This document shows, in pieces, positions 10,651 through 24,000 of a DNA stretch of 64,000 nt. The DNA is taken from assembly GCF_000237925.1 (NCBI RefSeq), contig NC_031495.1, positions 5,805,852-5,869,851 on the forward strand, in the 5' to 3' direction. The number at the start of each line of letters is the position of its first letter. Position 1 is the first letter of the stretch. Under the pieces are notes generated by a model. The model did not search any database. It saw nothing but the letters and a program-made list of their open reading frames with translations, and was not told where the DNA came from. Made by a program: the position numbers and the translations under genes. The stretch is from Schistosoma mansoni (lineage: Eukaryota; Platyhelminthes; Trematoda; Strigeidida; Schistosomatidae).

Positions 10651-13600
10651 GTAAAATATGGATGTGATTTTTTCCTAAAACATAATTATAATATTATTCT
10701 AACAAGAAGTGCTTCATCTCGTTCATTTAAAATACCAGAAATAGATATAAAATGTGATGAGCTACAACCAGAACCATCAAACCAACCAATTATAACATCA
10801 AGAAAACTGCAACCTCCGGTTTACTGTTCTGCTACTTCTCGTGGTTCTCGATTAACATGGTTAGAAACATTGAAACCAGTAGGCGTTTCAAAATCTTCCA
10901 ATTCTCAAAGTTTACTTGGCATGATCGATTTGCATCCAGATATATTTGCCGTATTTCCACGTATTGATTTAGTGCATAAAAATTTATACTGGCAAGCCCA
11001 TTATCGGTTAATTGTAAGTTAATTAGTAGTTGAAATCTTTTTCTTTGCACACATGTGTACACTTACCGTGTATTTCCTATTTTTAGAGAACCGATACTTA
11101 TTTCGTTAGTGGTAATGGATGACTTTTGCCTTCGGTCTTCAAATTATATATCTGACTAAAAGTCCACCAAACCAACTTTAAGTTCATTATATAGGAATAA
11201 TATATTTGTAGAATTTCAGCGAATGAATTTTAAGTAAAACCAACGTTTTGCCTGGCAATCTAGTTCAAGTTTTTTCAAGGAATTATGATCAAACATCAAA
11301 ATTATCGAATATAAATAGGTACATGGTTATTCGGTTCATTGTACACTGAATAGGTCATCCAATCAGCGTTAAAAATGTCTAAACGAGGTATATGCATCAG
11401 TGTGTAAGAGACTTGTGACGTGAAATGATATGTGTCAAGATAACATATTGTATATATACGTAAGTGGTGAGAGGAGAAATTTCATTCACAATATATTGTC
11501 TCCTGTCGGTGAATTTTTAAGAAAACATACAATTTTTAATATATGATATGAATCATATATATTCGTTTTCATATTTTTTTTATGCTATTCGATTAATCTG
11601 AGGATTCCTGTATCTGGGGTTTCACCTAAATTTTCATAGTTAACATTAAGAGAAACAGTCGAAAACCAGGATGCACTGGACGACTGCTTCATCCTTGTAT
11701 AGGACTCAGCAATGCCTATCCGTGGAGAACTACTACGACCATCGTCAGGAAGGTACAAGTATTTATAAATAGTTGTCTACGCAAAATACTCAACATCCAT
11801 TGGCCGGATACTATCAGCAACAGCGTTTTATGGGAGAGAACAAACCAGCTCCCAGCTGAAGAGGAAATTAGGAAAAGACGTTGGAAGTGGATCGGACATA
11901 CATTAAGGAAATCACCAATGTGCATCACGACTCAATCCCTAACTTGTAATCCGGAAGGGAAGCGGAAAAGAGGAAGGCCAAAGAACACACTACGCCGGTA
12001 AATGGAAGCAGATATGAAAAGGATGGATGTTAACTGGAAAGAACTGGAAAGGAAGGCTCAGGACAGAGTTGGATGGAGAATGCTGGTGAGCGGCCTATGC
12101 TCCTCGACGAGGGGTAACAGGCGTAAGTAAGTAAGTAAGTAATGCCTATCCTTAACCCGATCAGGGACCGAACCCAAGGACTTCAGCTTCTTGCAAGACC
12201 TTAGGTCCTGGGTTGGACCTTCGGTAGGGTCGTGGATCGCCGTTGATGAGGAGTCCCATACTAAAATGAAACAGTTTTTCAATGCTTCCTGCTTTTCGCA
12301 GGTTATTTATCTAGAATTAGTCCTTGATATTAACTATAAAATTCAAGTCTCCATTAATTTATGTAATGATTAAACTGTTGTCAAACAATTCTTAATTCTT
12401 GTGACTAAGGTGAAATGTTATGAAGATATTGATTATTTTCTGTTTTACATGTAAGTATTGAATAAATAAGTTAATCATTTGATATATATTTTAAATGAGT
12501 TAGCTTCATTTTTTATCTTTTTCCTAGGATTGGCGTTGTATAACAACACGAGCAGAATTATCCTATGGAACGAGAAAAAAACCTTGGCCTCAAAAAGGAA
12601 CTGGAAAAGCTCGACATGGTAATCGTCGTACTCATATTTGGCTCACTGGAGGACAGTGTAAAGGCCCACGTGGACCAGAGTCTTTTTACTATCTTCTCTC
12701 TTATGGTGAACGCCTTGCTGGTTTATTATCAATGTTATCTATAAAGCATGCACAGGTAATTTTTGTTGTTGTCGAAAAAAATAATGAATTATGTAGATTT
12801 CTGAAAATTTATGTATAAAATAGTCCTGTGTTGTAATCTGTAGGTGAAAGCATTTTGCTCATTTTTTATCTTACTTACGCCTGTTACTCCCAATGAAGCA
12901 TTGGCCGCCGAACAGCATTCTCGAACCCACTCTGTCCTGGGTCTTCCTTTCTAGTTCTATCCAATTTTTGTTCATTTTTCCCATGTCTGTCTCCATTTCT
13001 CGTCGTTATGTGTTCTCTGGTATTCCTCTTCTCCTTTGGCCTTCAGGATTCCATGTGAGGGCTTGCCTTGTGACGCTGTTGGGTACTTTCCTCAATGTAT
13101 GTCCTATCCACTTCCAGCGCATCTTCCTGATTTCTTCCTCCACTGGAATCTGGTTTGTTCTCTCCCACAGTAGGTTGTTGCTGATAGTGTCTGGTCAACG
13201 GATCCGAAGTATTTGCGTAGACAACTGTTAATAAACACTTGTAATTGTAAGTGTAATTCGATCGGTGCATGTTGTGTTGTATCGGAGAGTCTTGATCTCC
13301 CTTTGTTTATATTGAGACCTACTGCTGCTGAGGCTACTGCTACACTGGTCGTTTTCTCCTGCATTTGTTGTTGTTTGTGTGATAGAAGAGCCAGATCATC
13401 TGAGAAGTCTAAATCGTCCAGCTGCATCCTAGCTGTACATTGTATCCCGTGCTTCCCTCCAAATGTTGACGTTCCCATGATCCAGTTGATCACCAGTAGA
13501 AAGAGAAAGGGTGAGAGTAAGCAACCTTGCCGGACACTAGTCTTTACTTCGAACGAGTCTGTGGACTGTCCTCTATGCACGATTTTGCAGTTTAATCCAT

Positions 13601-16600
13601 CATAGGAATTCCGTATGATATTGACTATCTTATCAGGCACACCGTAATGTCGAAGAAGCCTCCATAATGTTATCCTGTCCATGCTATCAAATGCTTTCTC
13701 GTAGTCGATGAAGTTGATGTAGAGTGATGAATTCCATTCAGTTGATTGTTCCACAATGATCCGTAGAGTTGCGATTTGGTCTGTACACGATCGATGCTTA
13801 CGGAACCCAGCCTGTTGGTCTCGAAGTTGGGCGTCTACAGAGTCCTTCATTCCATTTAAAAACACTCTGCTGAAGACTTTCCTTGGTATTGAGAGAAGAG
13901 TAGTTCCCCTGTAGTTATCACACTTGCTGAGATCTCCTTTCCTTGGTATTTTGATCAGAAGTCCTTTTTTCCAGTCTGTTGGTACTTGTTCTTCATCCCA
14001 AATCTTACTGAAGAGGATGTGGAGTATCTTTGCCGTTGCTGCTACATCTGCTTTCAGTGCCTCTGCTGAGATGTTGTCTGGTCCCGATGCTTTGCTGCTC
14101 TTGATTTGTTTGATGGCAATACTGATCTCTTCAATTATTGATGGGCCAACATCAATTGGTAGGTCCGTGGGTGCTACTTCGATGTTGGGTGGGTTCAGTG
14201 GTTGGTGATTACCTTGTCTTCCTTACTTTTCACTGGTCTTTCTGGTGTACGGCAATTTCCAGCGAGTTTCTTTGTTGTGTCTTGTCTCATGTTTCCTTCT
14301 CTTACAGCCTTTTCCGCCGTCATTGCTAAATCTTCCACATATTTACGCTTGTCGGTTCTGATGCTCCTCTTCACTTGCTTGTTGACCTCTGTGTATTCAG
14401 ATTGTGCCTTGGCTTTCTCTGCTCTTGTTCGGCTGGTATTGATTACTGCCTTCTTGTTCCTCCTTTCTTCAATCTTATCTAGTGTGTCGACAGTGATCCA
14501 TTTATTGTGGTGGTGCTTCTTGTGGCCCAGAACATCATGACATGCTGATGTGATTGTCTCCTTGATCCCTTTCCTGTTGCTCCCCATAGTAGTTCCCTCT
14601 CCAGTGATTAGATCATGAAAGGCCTGGAACCTGTTGCTGAGGGCTATGTTGAGTTTGTCAGTATCCTGAAGAAAAGCCGTATTAAACTTTTGTGATGTTG
14701 TCCGCCCTGTTTTCCAGTGCTTCTTAAGTTTTAATTTCATCTTACCGACCAGCAAATGATGATCTGATGCTATATCAGCTCCTCTCCTAGTTCTCATATC
14801 CTCTATTGTCCTCCTGAATTCGTTGTTGATGCAGATATGGTCAATTTGGTTCTCGTAGTGTGAATGCGTTTATGTGGGAATATAGTGCCGCCTATGAACA
14901 GTTAATTGAAGGCACATAGGTTTGCAGATCTCTCACCATTTTCGTTCCTTTCTCCTAGTCCATGTCGTCCCATGATGTCTTCATATCCGATGTTGTCCAT
15001 TCCGACTTTGGCATTTAGGTCTCCCATCAGAATGGTCAAGTCCTTTGTTGGGCATTTCTCAACGATTGACTGCAGCCTATCGTAGAATTGATTATTATTA
15101 TTAGCTTTATTCAATATTATATTTTTGGTACAATATAGAATTCGGTTAGAAGTTAGCCGTCCAGTCAATCGACATCTGAATAATGTACATTCTCTTCGGT
15201 GCATATTGCCAACAACCACGATATCTCTGATTATGTCTTTTGTAACCTTTGTAGCAAGAGATTGTACACTTTTCAGAAACGCACCTGAATAGGTTGTGCG
15301 ATTAATAGCCATAATGATGTATTATAACAAACAAAATTAGATAACTTGTTGAGATATTTAGATGAAAGGAACAGGAAGCCCAGATGTATACACAGGCCGC
15401 CAAAAGTCTTCAACATCTTCATTGCAATCGTTGGTAGGGGCATAGCATTGGATGATGCCTTCTTTGTTTGTTTTAAAGGAGGCTTTGTTGATCCTTGGTC
15501 TATAAGATTCCCATCCTATAAGTGCATTTTGTGCTTGTTCGGATAACATTAGTGCAACGCCTTGTGTATGTGGAGCATTTTCTTCTTCATGGCCGGAGTA
15601 TAACAAAAGCTCCCTTGAAGCTGGTCGTTGTTGTCCGACTTACGTCCAATGTGTTTCACTGGTCCCAAGCACCTCTCGTTGTATCTCCTCATTTCTGCAG
15701 CAATTTGGAAGGTTATCCCGGTCTCCCACATTGTAAGAGCATTCCATGTACCCAGATAAATGGTTTCTCTGGTTGTCAGAAGGGGCGTCGGCCTCATGAC
15801 TTCCGAAGGAACTCGGCTTTCATCATGAGGCGTCATAACTCTTCTAAATAAAAACCTTCTGACTCCCAGGGCAGAGTTTAAATGGTTTGAATAATTTTTT
15901 CTGATTAGCTTTTTTAACAAGTTAGTTTTCTACGGGATGGAGTTACCGACACCATGCACGATCCTACTCCTTCATCCGGGTTCAGGACCGGCAGTAGCCT
16001 CCGGAGGGGTTACAGGCGAAGTTTCATTTCTATCTAAGACTTCTTATTTTGTCTGATCATGGATATTTTGTATTATAGGAAAGTTTATTCAGATGTATTG
16101 AATAAACTCTTACCACATTCATGTTTTGGTGATTGTAAAAAGAAAAAAAAGGTTCTTCGAACTCAAATTATTCACAAAATGAACTCTGTTAATTGAGAAT
16201 CGAATCTTGAATAGGATGCTCTTTAGATAGATTCCATTTTGTTTGTTGATTTAAATTTCCCATTTTTAAATTGAAAACTTCTTAAATTAATTGTTAAATT
16301 TAGTCTTTTCATCTCATTCATTTTCTTCTGTAGAATGATTTACATATTGTGGATGATTTTATGCTATCAAAAACATTAGAAGAAGATGCTAAACATATTT
16401 TAACTGAAGCACAAACTGCTTCTCTTAATTTGACTGATTTGGAAGATCCACTCTCTGCATTAAATAAAACACGTCATTATCGTTTAACTAAAACAATGAA
16501 TGAAGCAGCGATATATATTCGTCAATTAGCAGATCTACGTTGTTGGGGTCCATCTATTTTGTTTGTCGATGCGTAAGTGTAGATCTACATTATATATTTA

Positions 16601-19600
16601 TAAGGTATAGATCATATAAGTTAATAGTTAGCAAAATACTTTGAATCCAAATATCGTGCTGTTACTTTTTAAAATCCCGGCAAAGACCATACAGCTGTGT
16701 TACTCGTCCGCATTGTTCATCATTTTACTGGTCATGTAATTCTAATTAGTGATCATATATTATTTCATCTGATCATCTATCCCATTATTTAGAGGCTAAT
16801 TATTACTTTAGTTATTATCCCGTTCATTTGTAGATTACGAAAAATATAATGATTTTTTTTACATTGAAATACTCTTCTGAGTAGTTGAATTTTCATCATT
16901 TTATTAAGTTCTCGTTATTCAGCTTCTTGTAGGAAATTTTCAAACCTCCGAATAGTTACATTAGGACTTATTAGCAGTATACGCTCTCGATTATGTTCTA
17001 AGTTAAACTTTAGATTCTAATCGACAACTGTGTTGGTATTACATTAATCTCATGTATTTGATCGATTCTACCTGTTTCCGAGAAGCTGAAAACTAGTTGG
17101 AAGTGTCATCTAATATATTTCTATGTAGTTCTTTAGTCTATATCATTCCATAGGGTATTTTTCTGAGTTTTAATCCTGGAAATTCTCATCATAAAATGTA
17201 AATCAATTTTTAAGCTTCATTGATCAGAAATAAATAAATAACTCCAACTGTTATATAGAATGCTATGTAACTGCGTTGATTATGTACCATTAAAGTTTTA
17301 TCGATGGCAGTGCTTATCCTTGTCCTGCGATGCCTCTTTTTTCTTGAAGTAGCTGTTTGAACCCTAAAATACAAGTGTTTATCACAATTTACACTACATA
17401 TTTCCCTCTTTAGGGTACTTGTATTGTTCATTTAGAACTTTTCCCTAATTCTTTGATAGCTAACTTCAATGTATCTATGATTGGTTAAGCTATCAAATTA
17501 AACATTTCTAAAACGACTTTCTTCTCTTAATCAGCTCTTAATAGGGACTAAAGCAATTAACATTAGTTTACACATCAGCCTTATTCGATAAGTATAATGG
17601 AGTGAAGATTTACTACCTATTGGATTTGTCCAATCCTAATCCACTTTCTCGGCCCAGTAACTCTAAGGATATTTTGTGATTTTATGATGACGTACATTTT
17701 AGTCTCCAGTTGATAAAAACGACAATCCTATACCATTCCCAAACAACTTTTTTTTTCATTGTATATGGTATTTATCATGGTAGACATCGTTTGAGCTGTA
17801 ATTGGAAATCAGGGTGGGCTGGATAACTTTCTTGTCGTAGTAAAGATCTACTTAACAGTGCTCACTCACAACCCTACCAGTGGTCGTACTCAGGACGTTT
17901 AGGTCTCGCAACAGTCCCTTAACCATGCGAACACTTGATAAACATATTAAGATGAACATTTTCCAGTGTTCCTTGTTTTTCAGTTGCACCAGGAGTGAGA
18001 TCAGTCTGTGACATTTATCACTTACAAATCGAATAAACCTCCACAAAACCCCTTCATAAATATCGTCATTTCCTAGTTTGTGCATATTCTTCTCAACTGC
18101 TTACCGATTGTTTTTATAATTATCATCATACTACTATGATAATCTAACTGAATTATTTCACATACTCTCTATCCTTTCCATTAAATTGAATCCAACAAAT
18201 GTTTTGTTCGTCATGTTTTCTTTATTACTATGAATATAGTCATGTTTAATACCCTAGCAATTAAACCTGTTTTATTAACCATTTTTCTTCACTAACGGGT
18301 AATAAAATTCAAGGTATTGTTTTAATCTCTTTATTTAGAAAAAATCTGTTGATTAGATTGTCTGTTCATTCAAACTTAATTGTACTTATTAAGAATCTTT
18401 TGCTTTGAAATTCGTTGAATCATAATTGATTAAACTTAAAAGTTAAATGTACATAAAAGTCTCCACATTCATATTGCTAAGTTGTGTCTAGTATAATGAT
18501 TAAGTGGGTTTTCTAATATTTCTTTTGTTTTATTATTCCGATACCATTAATGTTAACTGATGATCACTAGACTAGATATTTCATTATCATTAAGTGTTAT
18601 CATACAAACTTTCATTTATTATTATTTGAACACATAAATATTGGTACAAGGAAGCACCAGTTACATATGCGCCGCACAAATCTCATTTGATTTGTGTGAG
18701 GGCTGTGATACTGCCCAGGTACCGAAACTGAAGCAGGTGGTTTTCTTAGGGGGCCACACCCGGAGCTTTTGATCTAAAGGTCTAATCCAAAAGGCAGTAG
18801 AGCATCGTAAGGAGATGCAGTCCCATGGTAGCCGGTGACCAATGATTGATTCATACGTTATTAGTTCCCTCAGGATACTGGAGGCCATGTGCACCATTGG
18901 TTTGGAATCAGGGTTATCCAACTCCACTAGGTGGATCCTTCATACCCACCAACCCGGTTAAAGCGCCGGACATTCGTTTTTCGTCCTCTCAATTTCGTAA
19001 ACAACAGTAATGCCACGAGAAGGCAGTGAGTAGGACTTCCTTGGCAGAGGCTATATACGTGTGGCCATGGAGAGCATTTTGAGAAGGAGAGCGTACTCTC
19101 CCCACTTTCGGCCGTACCAGGGCATTCATACAAACTGCCGTTTAAGTTAAAAGGAAACTCACATTAACAATCAAAATTAATCCTTATATATAGATAGATA
19201 AAGTATTTTTGTTTTCATTAAAGCTTACATCGTTATGTTAACATTGTGTATATCTGAAGAGTTATGTCCTGTTTGACTTATTTAGTAACAAATCGATGAT
19301 GACCATCATGTAATGTGGTGAATCGTTTGACTCAGTTTTTTATTTCTATTTGTGCTTTGGAAGTCTGGCTAAATGGTGGTTTATTTTTTAGACGTTTTTC
19401 TGTGTTTAAGAATTCTAATGATAAATTAAAATGACTATTTTCAGAAATTCCTATTGTTTTGTAGTTTGTCAAACATCATAAACAATAGCGTAACTGTGAC
19501 ACATATGAATTACTGGTAATTATTACTACTGTTAAGATAGTGAACTATTTATTTTAAAGTACTTGACTTTCACTTACTGTGTCTCGAGTTTGAACAGCAC

Positions 19601-20819
19601 AGCACCTACGTGGGCGTAAGCAATTTGTTAGTATCACTAGTGATCTCACAAAAAAGTGTAGCTTAAAAGCAATTGCATAAACTTGTAGGTGAGGGACAAG
19701 ATGCACTATCAATTGTTTACATAGCTATGTTGAGTACACTTCGAATCTTTTGTTCACTCAGAAGAAAAAATATTCCCTTTTATGGCCAACACAAAATCTG
19801 GGAATTTCGATCTAACGTCTCCATAGTCTACCATGTACATTTTTTGGCATAATAGTATCGCTGCTTAACCCACTATGCTCATCCATGTCTCATTCTATAT
19901 AATTGCCTATTTATAGTATATATTTTACTGTTTAAAGTACTAAAGAATTATTCTTTCAAGAATAGTGACTAGTAATTTGTGTTTTAAAGTTCTATCTAAT
20001 CTTGATTTTCCCACCAACTTTATATTTATCCAGTGCACGTACTACAGTTACAATTAGTGGAAAACAAAACTGAACTTATTTGTTAACCAATGAAGTGGAG
20101 AGTTACCATATTGGTACTTACATGTACCAATATACGTTGATGTAGAATTTTGATTATGTTTAATCACTTTAAGTAGCTTTGATATTTGAAATTTCATGTT
20201 ATCGTTTCTTGATATATGTGACTAGTATAAATAGAATGTTACTTTTATTTTTCTTTCCTTATGATAGCAGTAATTTTTTATCATTCACCATGCAAACATT
20301 TTCTGTTTTTTTTAAAGACATTCTCCAGCAAGTCAGTTGGCAGTTCCATGTCCTGGAAGCGAAAACATTGATAATAATGAAACAGACAACATGAACTTTA
20401 GTTATGATAATCTAGCAATTAGTTTGGCATGCGGTTCCTATGAAAATCATGTGAAGAGCGAAATTTCACCGGAGTCATCAGCATTCAAACTTGATTCGAT
20501 TGCTCCACGAGCTACTCATCCTGGTAGAGGTTTAACATTAATGCCAGTTCATAGTTTAAATGTTTGGTCTATGGTACATCATGACACATTAGTCATATCG
20601 TTAAAAGCACTAGAAATGTTGGAAGAGAGACTTATTGCTGCCCAAACTGTTGTAGTTCGTGACGAGTACAACGAGGCACCGTATTTGCATCCTTCAACTC
20701 CCGATTGGTTCACTACTGAAGTGGATGGACAAGCAGATGACTATGTAAATAAATCATTTGAGAACAGACACTTTAGTGATCTTATAGGCTCATCAAAATG
20801 GCGAAGAGATACTCTTTGA
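10651..20819 (+). CDS. MRPL4: Mitochondrial large-subunit ribosomal protein L4 (5' end missing)
   Basis: Four exons join in frame with GT/AG sites: 10651-11013 (121 codons), 12528-12755 (76 codons), 16334-16572 (79 codons plus 2 nt) and 20318-20819 (TGA at 20817). This gives 443 residues. The uL4 signature is in the second of these exons: [14 protein letters not shown], then [21 protein letters not shown], matching the conserved KGTGRARHG and GP+.. motifs of ribosomal L4. The last exon has [19 protein letters not shown], the conserved C-terminal strand of mitochondrial L4. It would act in the mitoribosome large subunit. It is longer than the human protein (about 311 aa): a poorly conserved segment of about 50 residues sits at the start of the last exon, and about 60 residues extend the C-terminus. 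There is no in-frame Met near the first exon found, so at least one 5' exon with the start and targeting peptide is unresolved. Introns are 1.5, 3.6 and 3.7 kb and contain TEs. Confidence 0.85.
11640..11721 (-). repeat. Hammerhead-type SINE, 3' part (split by an RTE-B insertion)
   Basis: On the minus strand the helix-I strand GCATTG is followed by CTGAGTCC, a spacer, GATGAAGC and later GTCCAGTGC with CCTGG. This matches the second hammerhead repeat family in the window (see 41390-41480). The core reads CTGAGTCC, where an active CUGANGA core plus helix II is expected, so three bases are missing. The other half of the repeat continues at 12152, beyond an inserted RTE-B piece. Confidence 0.5.
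11722..12140 (+). mobile_element. 5'-truncated RTE-B copy with target-site duplication
   Basis: This 419-bp insertion is bounded by a perfect 11-bp duplication AATGCCTATCC (11711-11721 and 12141-12151). It encodes the RTE-B C-terminus on the plus strand (a [16 protein letters not shown] run, then [16 protein letters not shown]) and ends in the tail TAAGTAAGTAAGTAAG typical of the family. It lies in MRPL4 intron 1 (of those found), in sense orientation, inside a hammerhead-type SINE. Confidence 0.85.
12152..12310. repeat. Hammerhead-type SINE remnants, two orientations
   Basis: The minus strand carries a B-box-like GGGTTCGGTCCCTGATCGGG that continues the SINE broken at 11721. The plus strand carries GGTCCTGGGTTGGACC followed by GTTGATGAGGAGTCCC, then ATGAAAC and TTCAATGCTTCC, a degenerate hammerhead repeat pointing the other way. 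The plus copy has lost the GGAC of helix II before GAAA. The two copies meet head to head. Confidence 0.45.
13104..13865 (-). pseudogene. RTE-B reverse transcriptase remnant
   Basis: This is a 253-codon open piece of the RTE-B reverse transcriptase. It begins just before the [10 protein letters not shown] motif, has [20 protein letters not shown] and FSDDLALL in order, and then drifts out of frame near [10 protein letters not shown]. The alanine-to-serine change in the catalytic box and the flanking frameshifts point to a dead copy. Confidence 0.8.
15091..15405 (-). mobile_element. 315-bp insertion in RTE-B endonuclease
   Basis: The RTE-B endonuclease frame stops matching after NDCNEDVED (about 15406) and resumes at [12 protein letters not shown] (about 15090). 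The DNA between is unrelated to RTE-B. Its low-coordinate edge is ATTATTATTATT plus a TTTGGTACAATATAG block, which resembles a short-repeat tail after a GGTACAA motif as in RTE-A. It is therefore probably another non-LTR-derived element in minus orientation. No clear target-site duplication was seen. Confidence 0.5.
16573..20317. other. MRPL4 last intron
   Basis: The intron has donor GTAAGT at 16573 and acceptor TTTAAAG at 20317. It is AT-rich and holds one short RTE-A derivative at 18611-19125. Nothing else in it is recognisable. Confidence 0.7.
18611..19125 (-). mobile_element. Short RTE-A derivative: 5' UTR joined to 3' tail (515 bp)
   Basis: Read on the minus strand the element is the first ~420 nt of the RTE-A 5' UTR followed directly by the RTE-A 3' tail (GGCGCATATGTAACTGGTGC, then a TTGTACCAATATTTATGTG block and an ATT-rich end). 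The whole coding region is missing. A perfect 11-bp target-site duplication TCATACAAACT brackets it (18600-18610 and 19126-19136). It therefore moved as a short unit and is not a relic of a deleted long copy, or it is a deletion derivative that kept both ends. It lies antisense in an MRPL4 intron. Confidence 0.85.
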
Positions 20820-21016
20820 TTTGTCCAGTGTACAGTTATGATTTATATTATTTCCTAAACCAATACATCATAATCCTACTAGACTTTTTTGTGTTACCTG
20901 TTGCATTATGTAGTGCGTGTTTTCGCCTGTGTTCTTTGACAGATCTCTTAATCTCCATGAGGAAGTATGTGGCTGGGTATAATTATTTTTACTTCATTAT
21001 GCCAGTTCGTTAAGCG

Positions 21017-21022
21017 AATAAA
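21017..21022 (+). promoter_or_regulatory. MRPL4 polyadenylation signal AATAAA
   Basis: A canonical AATAAA hexamer lies about 200 nt after the MRPL4 stop codon on the same strand, in an AT-rich 3' flank. Assignment is by position only. Confidence 0.55.
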
Positions 21023-21039
21023 ATTAACTTCGTTGAAAT

Positions 21040-24000
21040 GACTTTAATTCTAGGTTATAAAATAATTGTTCCAAGTTCTAGTTAGACTTCCTTATTTTGC
21101 GACTGACCTTCAAAGGTATAAGCGGTTTCCATTTAAACATAAAAACACAAAGTTTAGCGGATGGATATCTTTTCAAAGAATTTGTTACCAAGCTGTACAA
21201 TCGTGTCGATATGAAGTTTTTTTAAGAATTTCGTGAGGACATATATAAACATGATGATGTCATCGATATGTTAGATTTTGCAGTGTAAATAATGACTATG
21301 AAAGATTGTGTATACAAATAGGAAGCTTTTTAAAGTTGTCAACAGATTATGATGTGAATGAATAATTAAAATGCTGTTGTTACAATAATTAAGGATAATA
21401 AGGGGGTTAAGTGAAATTAGGTGATGTCAGAAACAAATAATTATAGTGAGAAGGGAATATTTGCAAATACGAACTAAAGTGATAATAATAGTTTAAGGAC
21501 ATGATAAGGATAAGATGTACTTCTGTAGGCTCAGTTCTGGCTTTATATCATGGGCGGCAAGAGCTGCTGTTTTAAGGATTTGGATACGAAGAAACCTTGG
21601 TAGATTAGAGTGAATTGTATAGTCAACCTGCGGATTGGCGGAGTGAATGGGATCGATTAAATATTGAAGAATGGGGCTTCTAACTGCTTTACTGTCACTT
21701 GCAGAATCACACTGGGGCATTTTCTCGTATCTGTGTTAGAACTTAGTGCTGGCTACGACACATATCTTACTCAACGAGAGCAGGTGAACTGGTAGATATA
21801 CATAGGGTTGACAAGACGAGGGGACTTATCCCTTAGTAATACAAAAAACCGGTTTCTACCGGTAAATGTTATCCTCGGGTTTGATGCATATAACATCCTT
21901 TTTATCCCCGTTGTTAACGGGTTTTTAAATACATCGGAATTTCAGTCACCTTTAGAGTTCAGATTCATACAAAGATATTTCTCTGAAACAGGAACTCCGG
22001 ATTCCTCTTATGTTCTTTACGAAGCGGCCTGGATGACTGTTTTCAGACAACGTTTCTCCGAGGAACGCAAGTCCTTTATCCATGTCTTCAGTGTCATGGA
22101 TCTTACTTGTTCGGTAACATAAACAGTGAATACGTTTCCTCTTTCTGCTTAATAAAACGAAGCTGTAAAAGTTGAGTGTCCCATATTTCTTTTCCTTAAA
22201 TGGACCTTTTTAGGGACCAATCACTCCTTGTTTAAGTGACCAGATCAGTAGAGATTGGGTCAGATTCACCTCTAACATTTCTGGTCAATATTTAAACGTC
22301 GTAGTTTGGATTAGAAAACAGGTTCTGCATTCTTCCCCAAATCCACTTAGTTTCCCCAATTTTTCTGATATAAGTCGCACTCATTATGCTCTGTTGGTTT
22401 TTATGATTATTGTATGAAAAACAACTTATGCCTAAGGTGAGGTCTTAACTTATTAGCAAATAAATAACCTGTATGGTCAGAGTCTCTCAGTCGTTCATGA
22501 CATTTATTCGTGTTATTTCTCTGTTGATTACTCGCATATATTAGCATATTATCTTCTTAGACCCGATAATTTTTTTCTACTGATTTGATGTTTTGGCATC
22601 ACTTTATTCGGAGATTTTAGTCAATATTCCTCCTTCATAGGCAGTCGTCAATCAGCCACATAGTATCAATGTATTATGTCAGCCAACTGGCACTAGATCC
22701 GTTCATTTAAAATGATAAATCGTTTATAGAAAACGATCGTGAATAAGATGATCTTGAGTTCTATAGGTCATGAGGGTGGTTGTTACTTTCCGGTTTCTCA
22801 CACCATGGAAAGACATTTCTTCTCTGTAGACCTGAAAAGGAAGCTTCTTTAGCTGCGATCTTCATGACTGTGGTCACTGAATCCAGTTGACTAGTGTTTA
22901 AGGCTGACCACACATGGTTTTTGTATGAGGTGTTTTTGATGAATAGCTCTGCACTTCTAAATCCCTTTCCTCTTGAGACGGGAATCAGTGAATAGATACC
23001 GGCAACCAACTTGAAACAAAACTGCTATGACTTTCCATAAACTACATGGCCTAAGCCCTTTCTATTTCTTGTCAAAATTTTCCATGTGGATGACATCGAT
23101 AAATTATGGTGTAAGTGAATATCCCCGACTTTTTTGGACCGTCTGTTTCAATAGTGAGGTTTACTTTATAATGCCAAATTGAATCCTTCCATTCATAGCA
23201 TAAAGTACAATTGTTGATTCTCCAACGAAACCACAAGTTACGTCATTTTTGATATGTCACATTGTTCAGTTTGTCCTCTAGTTCTGTTGTTAAACAACAT
23301 AGTCTTGTTTACTAGTCGGTAATACTGAGAAAACCGAAACTCCATATTGTATTAGCATATCGTCATTACTTTGAAAGGTTAATATTACTAGGTAGCTCTT
23401 AATATCTATTAGGTTCATCCTGAATTGGTTACTTAATGTTGTGCATCAACAGACTTAACACCATCAGGCATGAAATTATTTGTTAGTAACAACTACTGAC
23501 TCGCGTTCTAAAAAAGAGCAGTGAGTTCATGCTTGTTATGAATTAACTTTGCTTCTATGTATCTATTGCTTCAAAAGCATTTTTCTTTGATGTCAACTTG
23601 AATAATTTCGGTCAAGGTTTCTAGTTCTTCTCAAATTCATTTTGTGGTGCGGTACATGAATGATAGTGCAGAAACGAAGGGAGAAAAAGGTCGCAGATGG
23701 GTTTGGTAGACCCCATCTTAAGTTACAGAATACTCCGTCAAAGTTCTGAAGTGAGACTAGACAACCCTGGCGTGTCAGAGAAGAGCTTGATGCCAGTGAA
23801 TATTGTTGTTATTAGTTTGTTAGAATCAAACGACCTCGATCCAACCTTAAACGCGCGCGCAATTTTTAAAAGGTCTGAATTATTGTTCTTAGCATCTTAC
23901 TAGAAATTTGTGTAGCAGTTCGAACCAGACAAGTGACAAGAATAGGTGAAAGGACTGAAGAAAATTTTGAACCTTAACCAGCTAGAATCCTCAAGGTAAT

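Larger units (their letters stand above)
12870..16023 (-). mobile_element. Decayed near-full-length RTE-B retrotransposon
   Basis: This element of about 3.15 kb lies antisense in an MRPL4 intron. Reading on the minus strand, there is a 5' UTR (from the block CGCCTGTAACCCCTCC at about 16017), then endonuclease pieces ([35 protein letters not shown]). A linker ([20 protein letters not shown]) and the RT follow ([57 protein letters not shown]). The 3' end is GGAGTAACAGGCGTAAGTAA. Stops and frameshifts break the frame, and the catalytic box reads FSDD where FADD is expected, so it is inactive. A degenerate duplication (TCATTTTTTATCT at 12859, TCATTTCTATCT at 16024) may mark the ends. A 315-bp element interrupts its endonuclease at 15091-15405. 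Confidence 0.8.

Noticed and set aside
13213-15851. Several plus-strand ORFs of 60-130 codons across 13.2-15.9 kb
   Set aside because: They are antisense shadows of the RTE-B element on the minus strand.
21808-22122. 104-codon plus ORF as a small gene
   Set aside because: No recognisable domain, no supporting splice sites, and a length possible by chance; listed only within the intergenic stretch.
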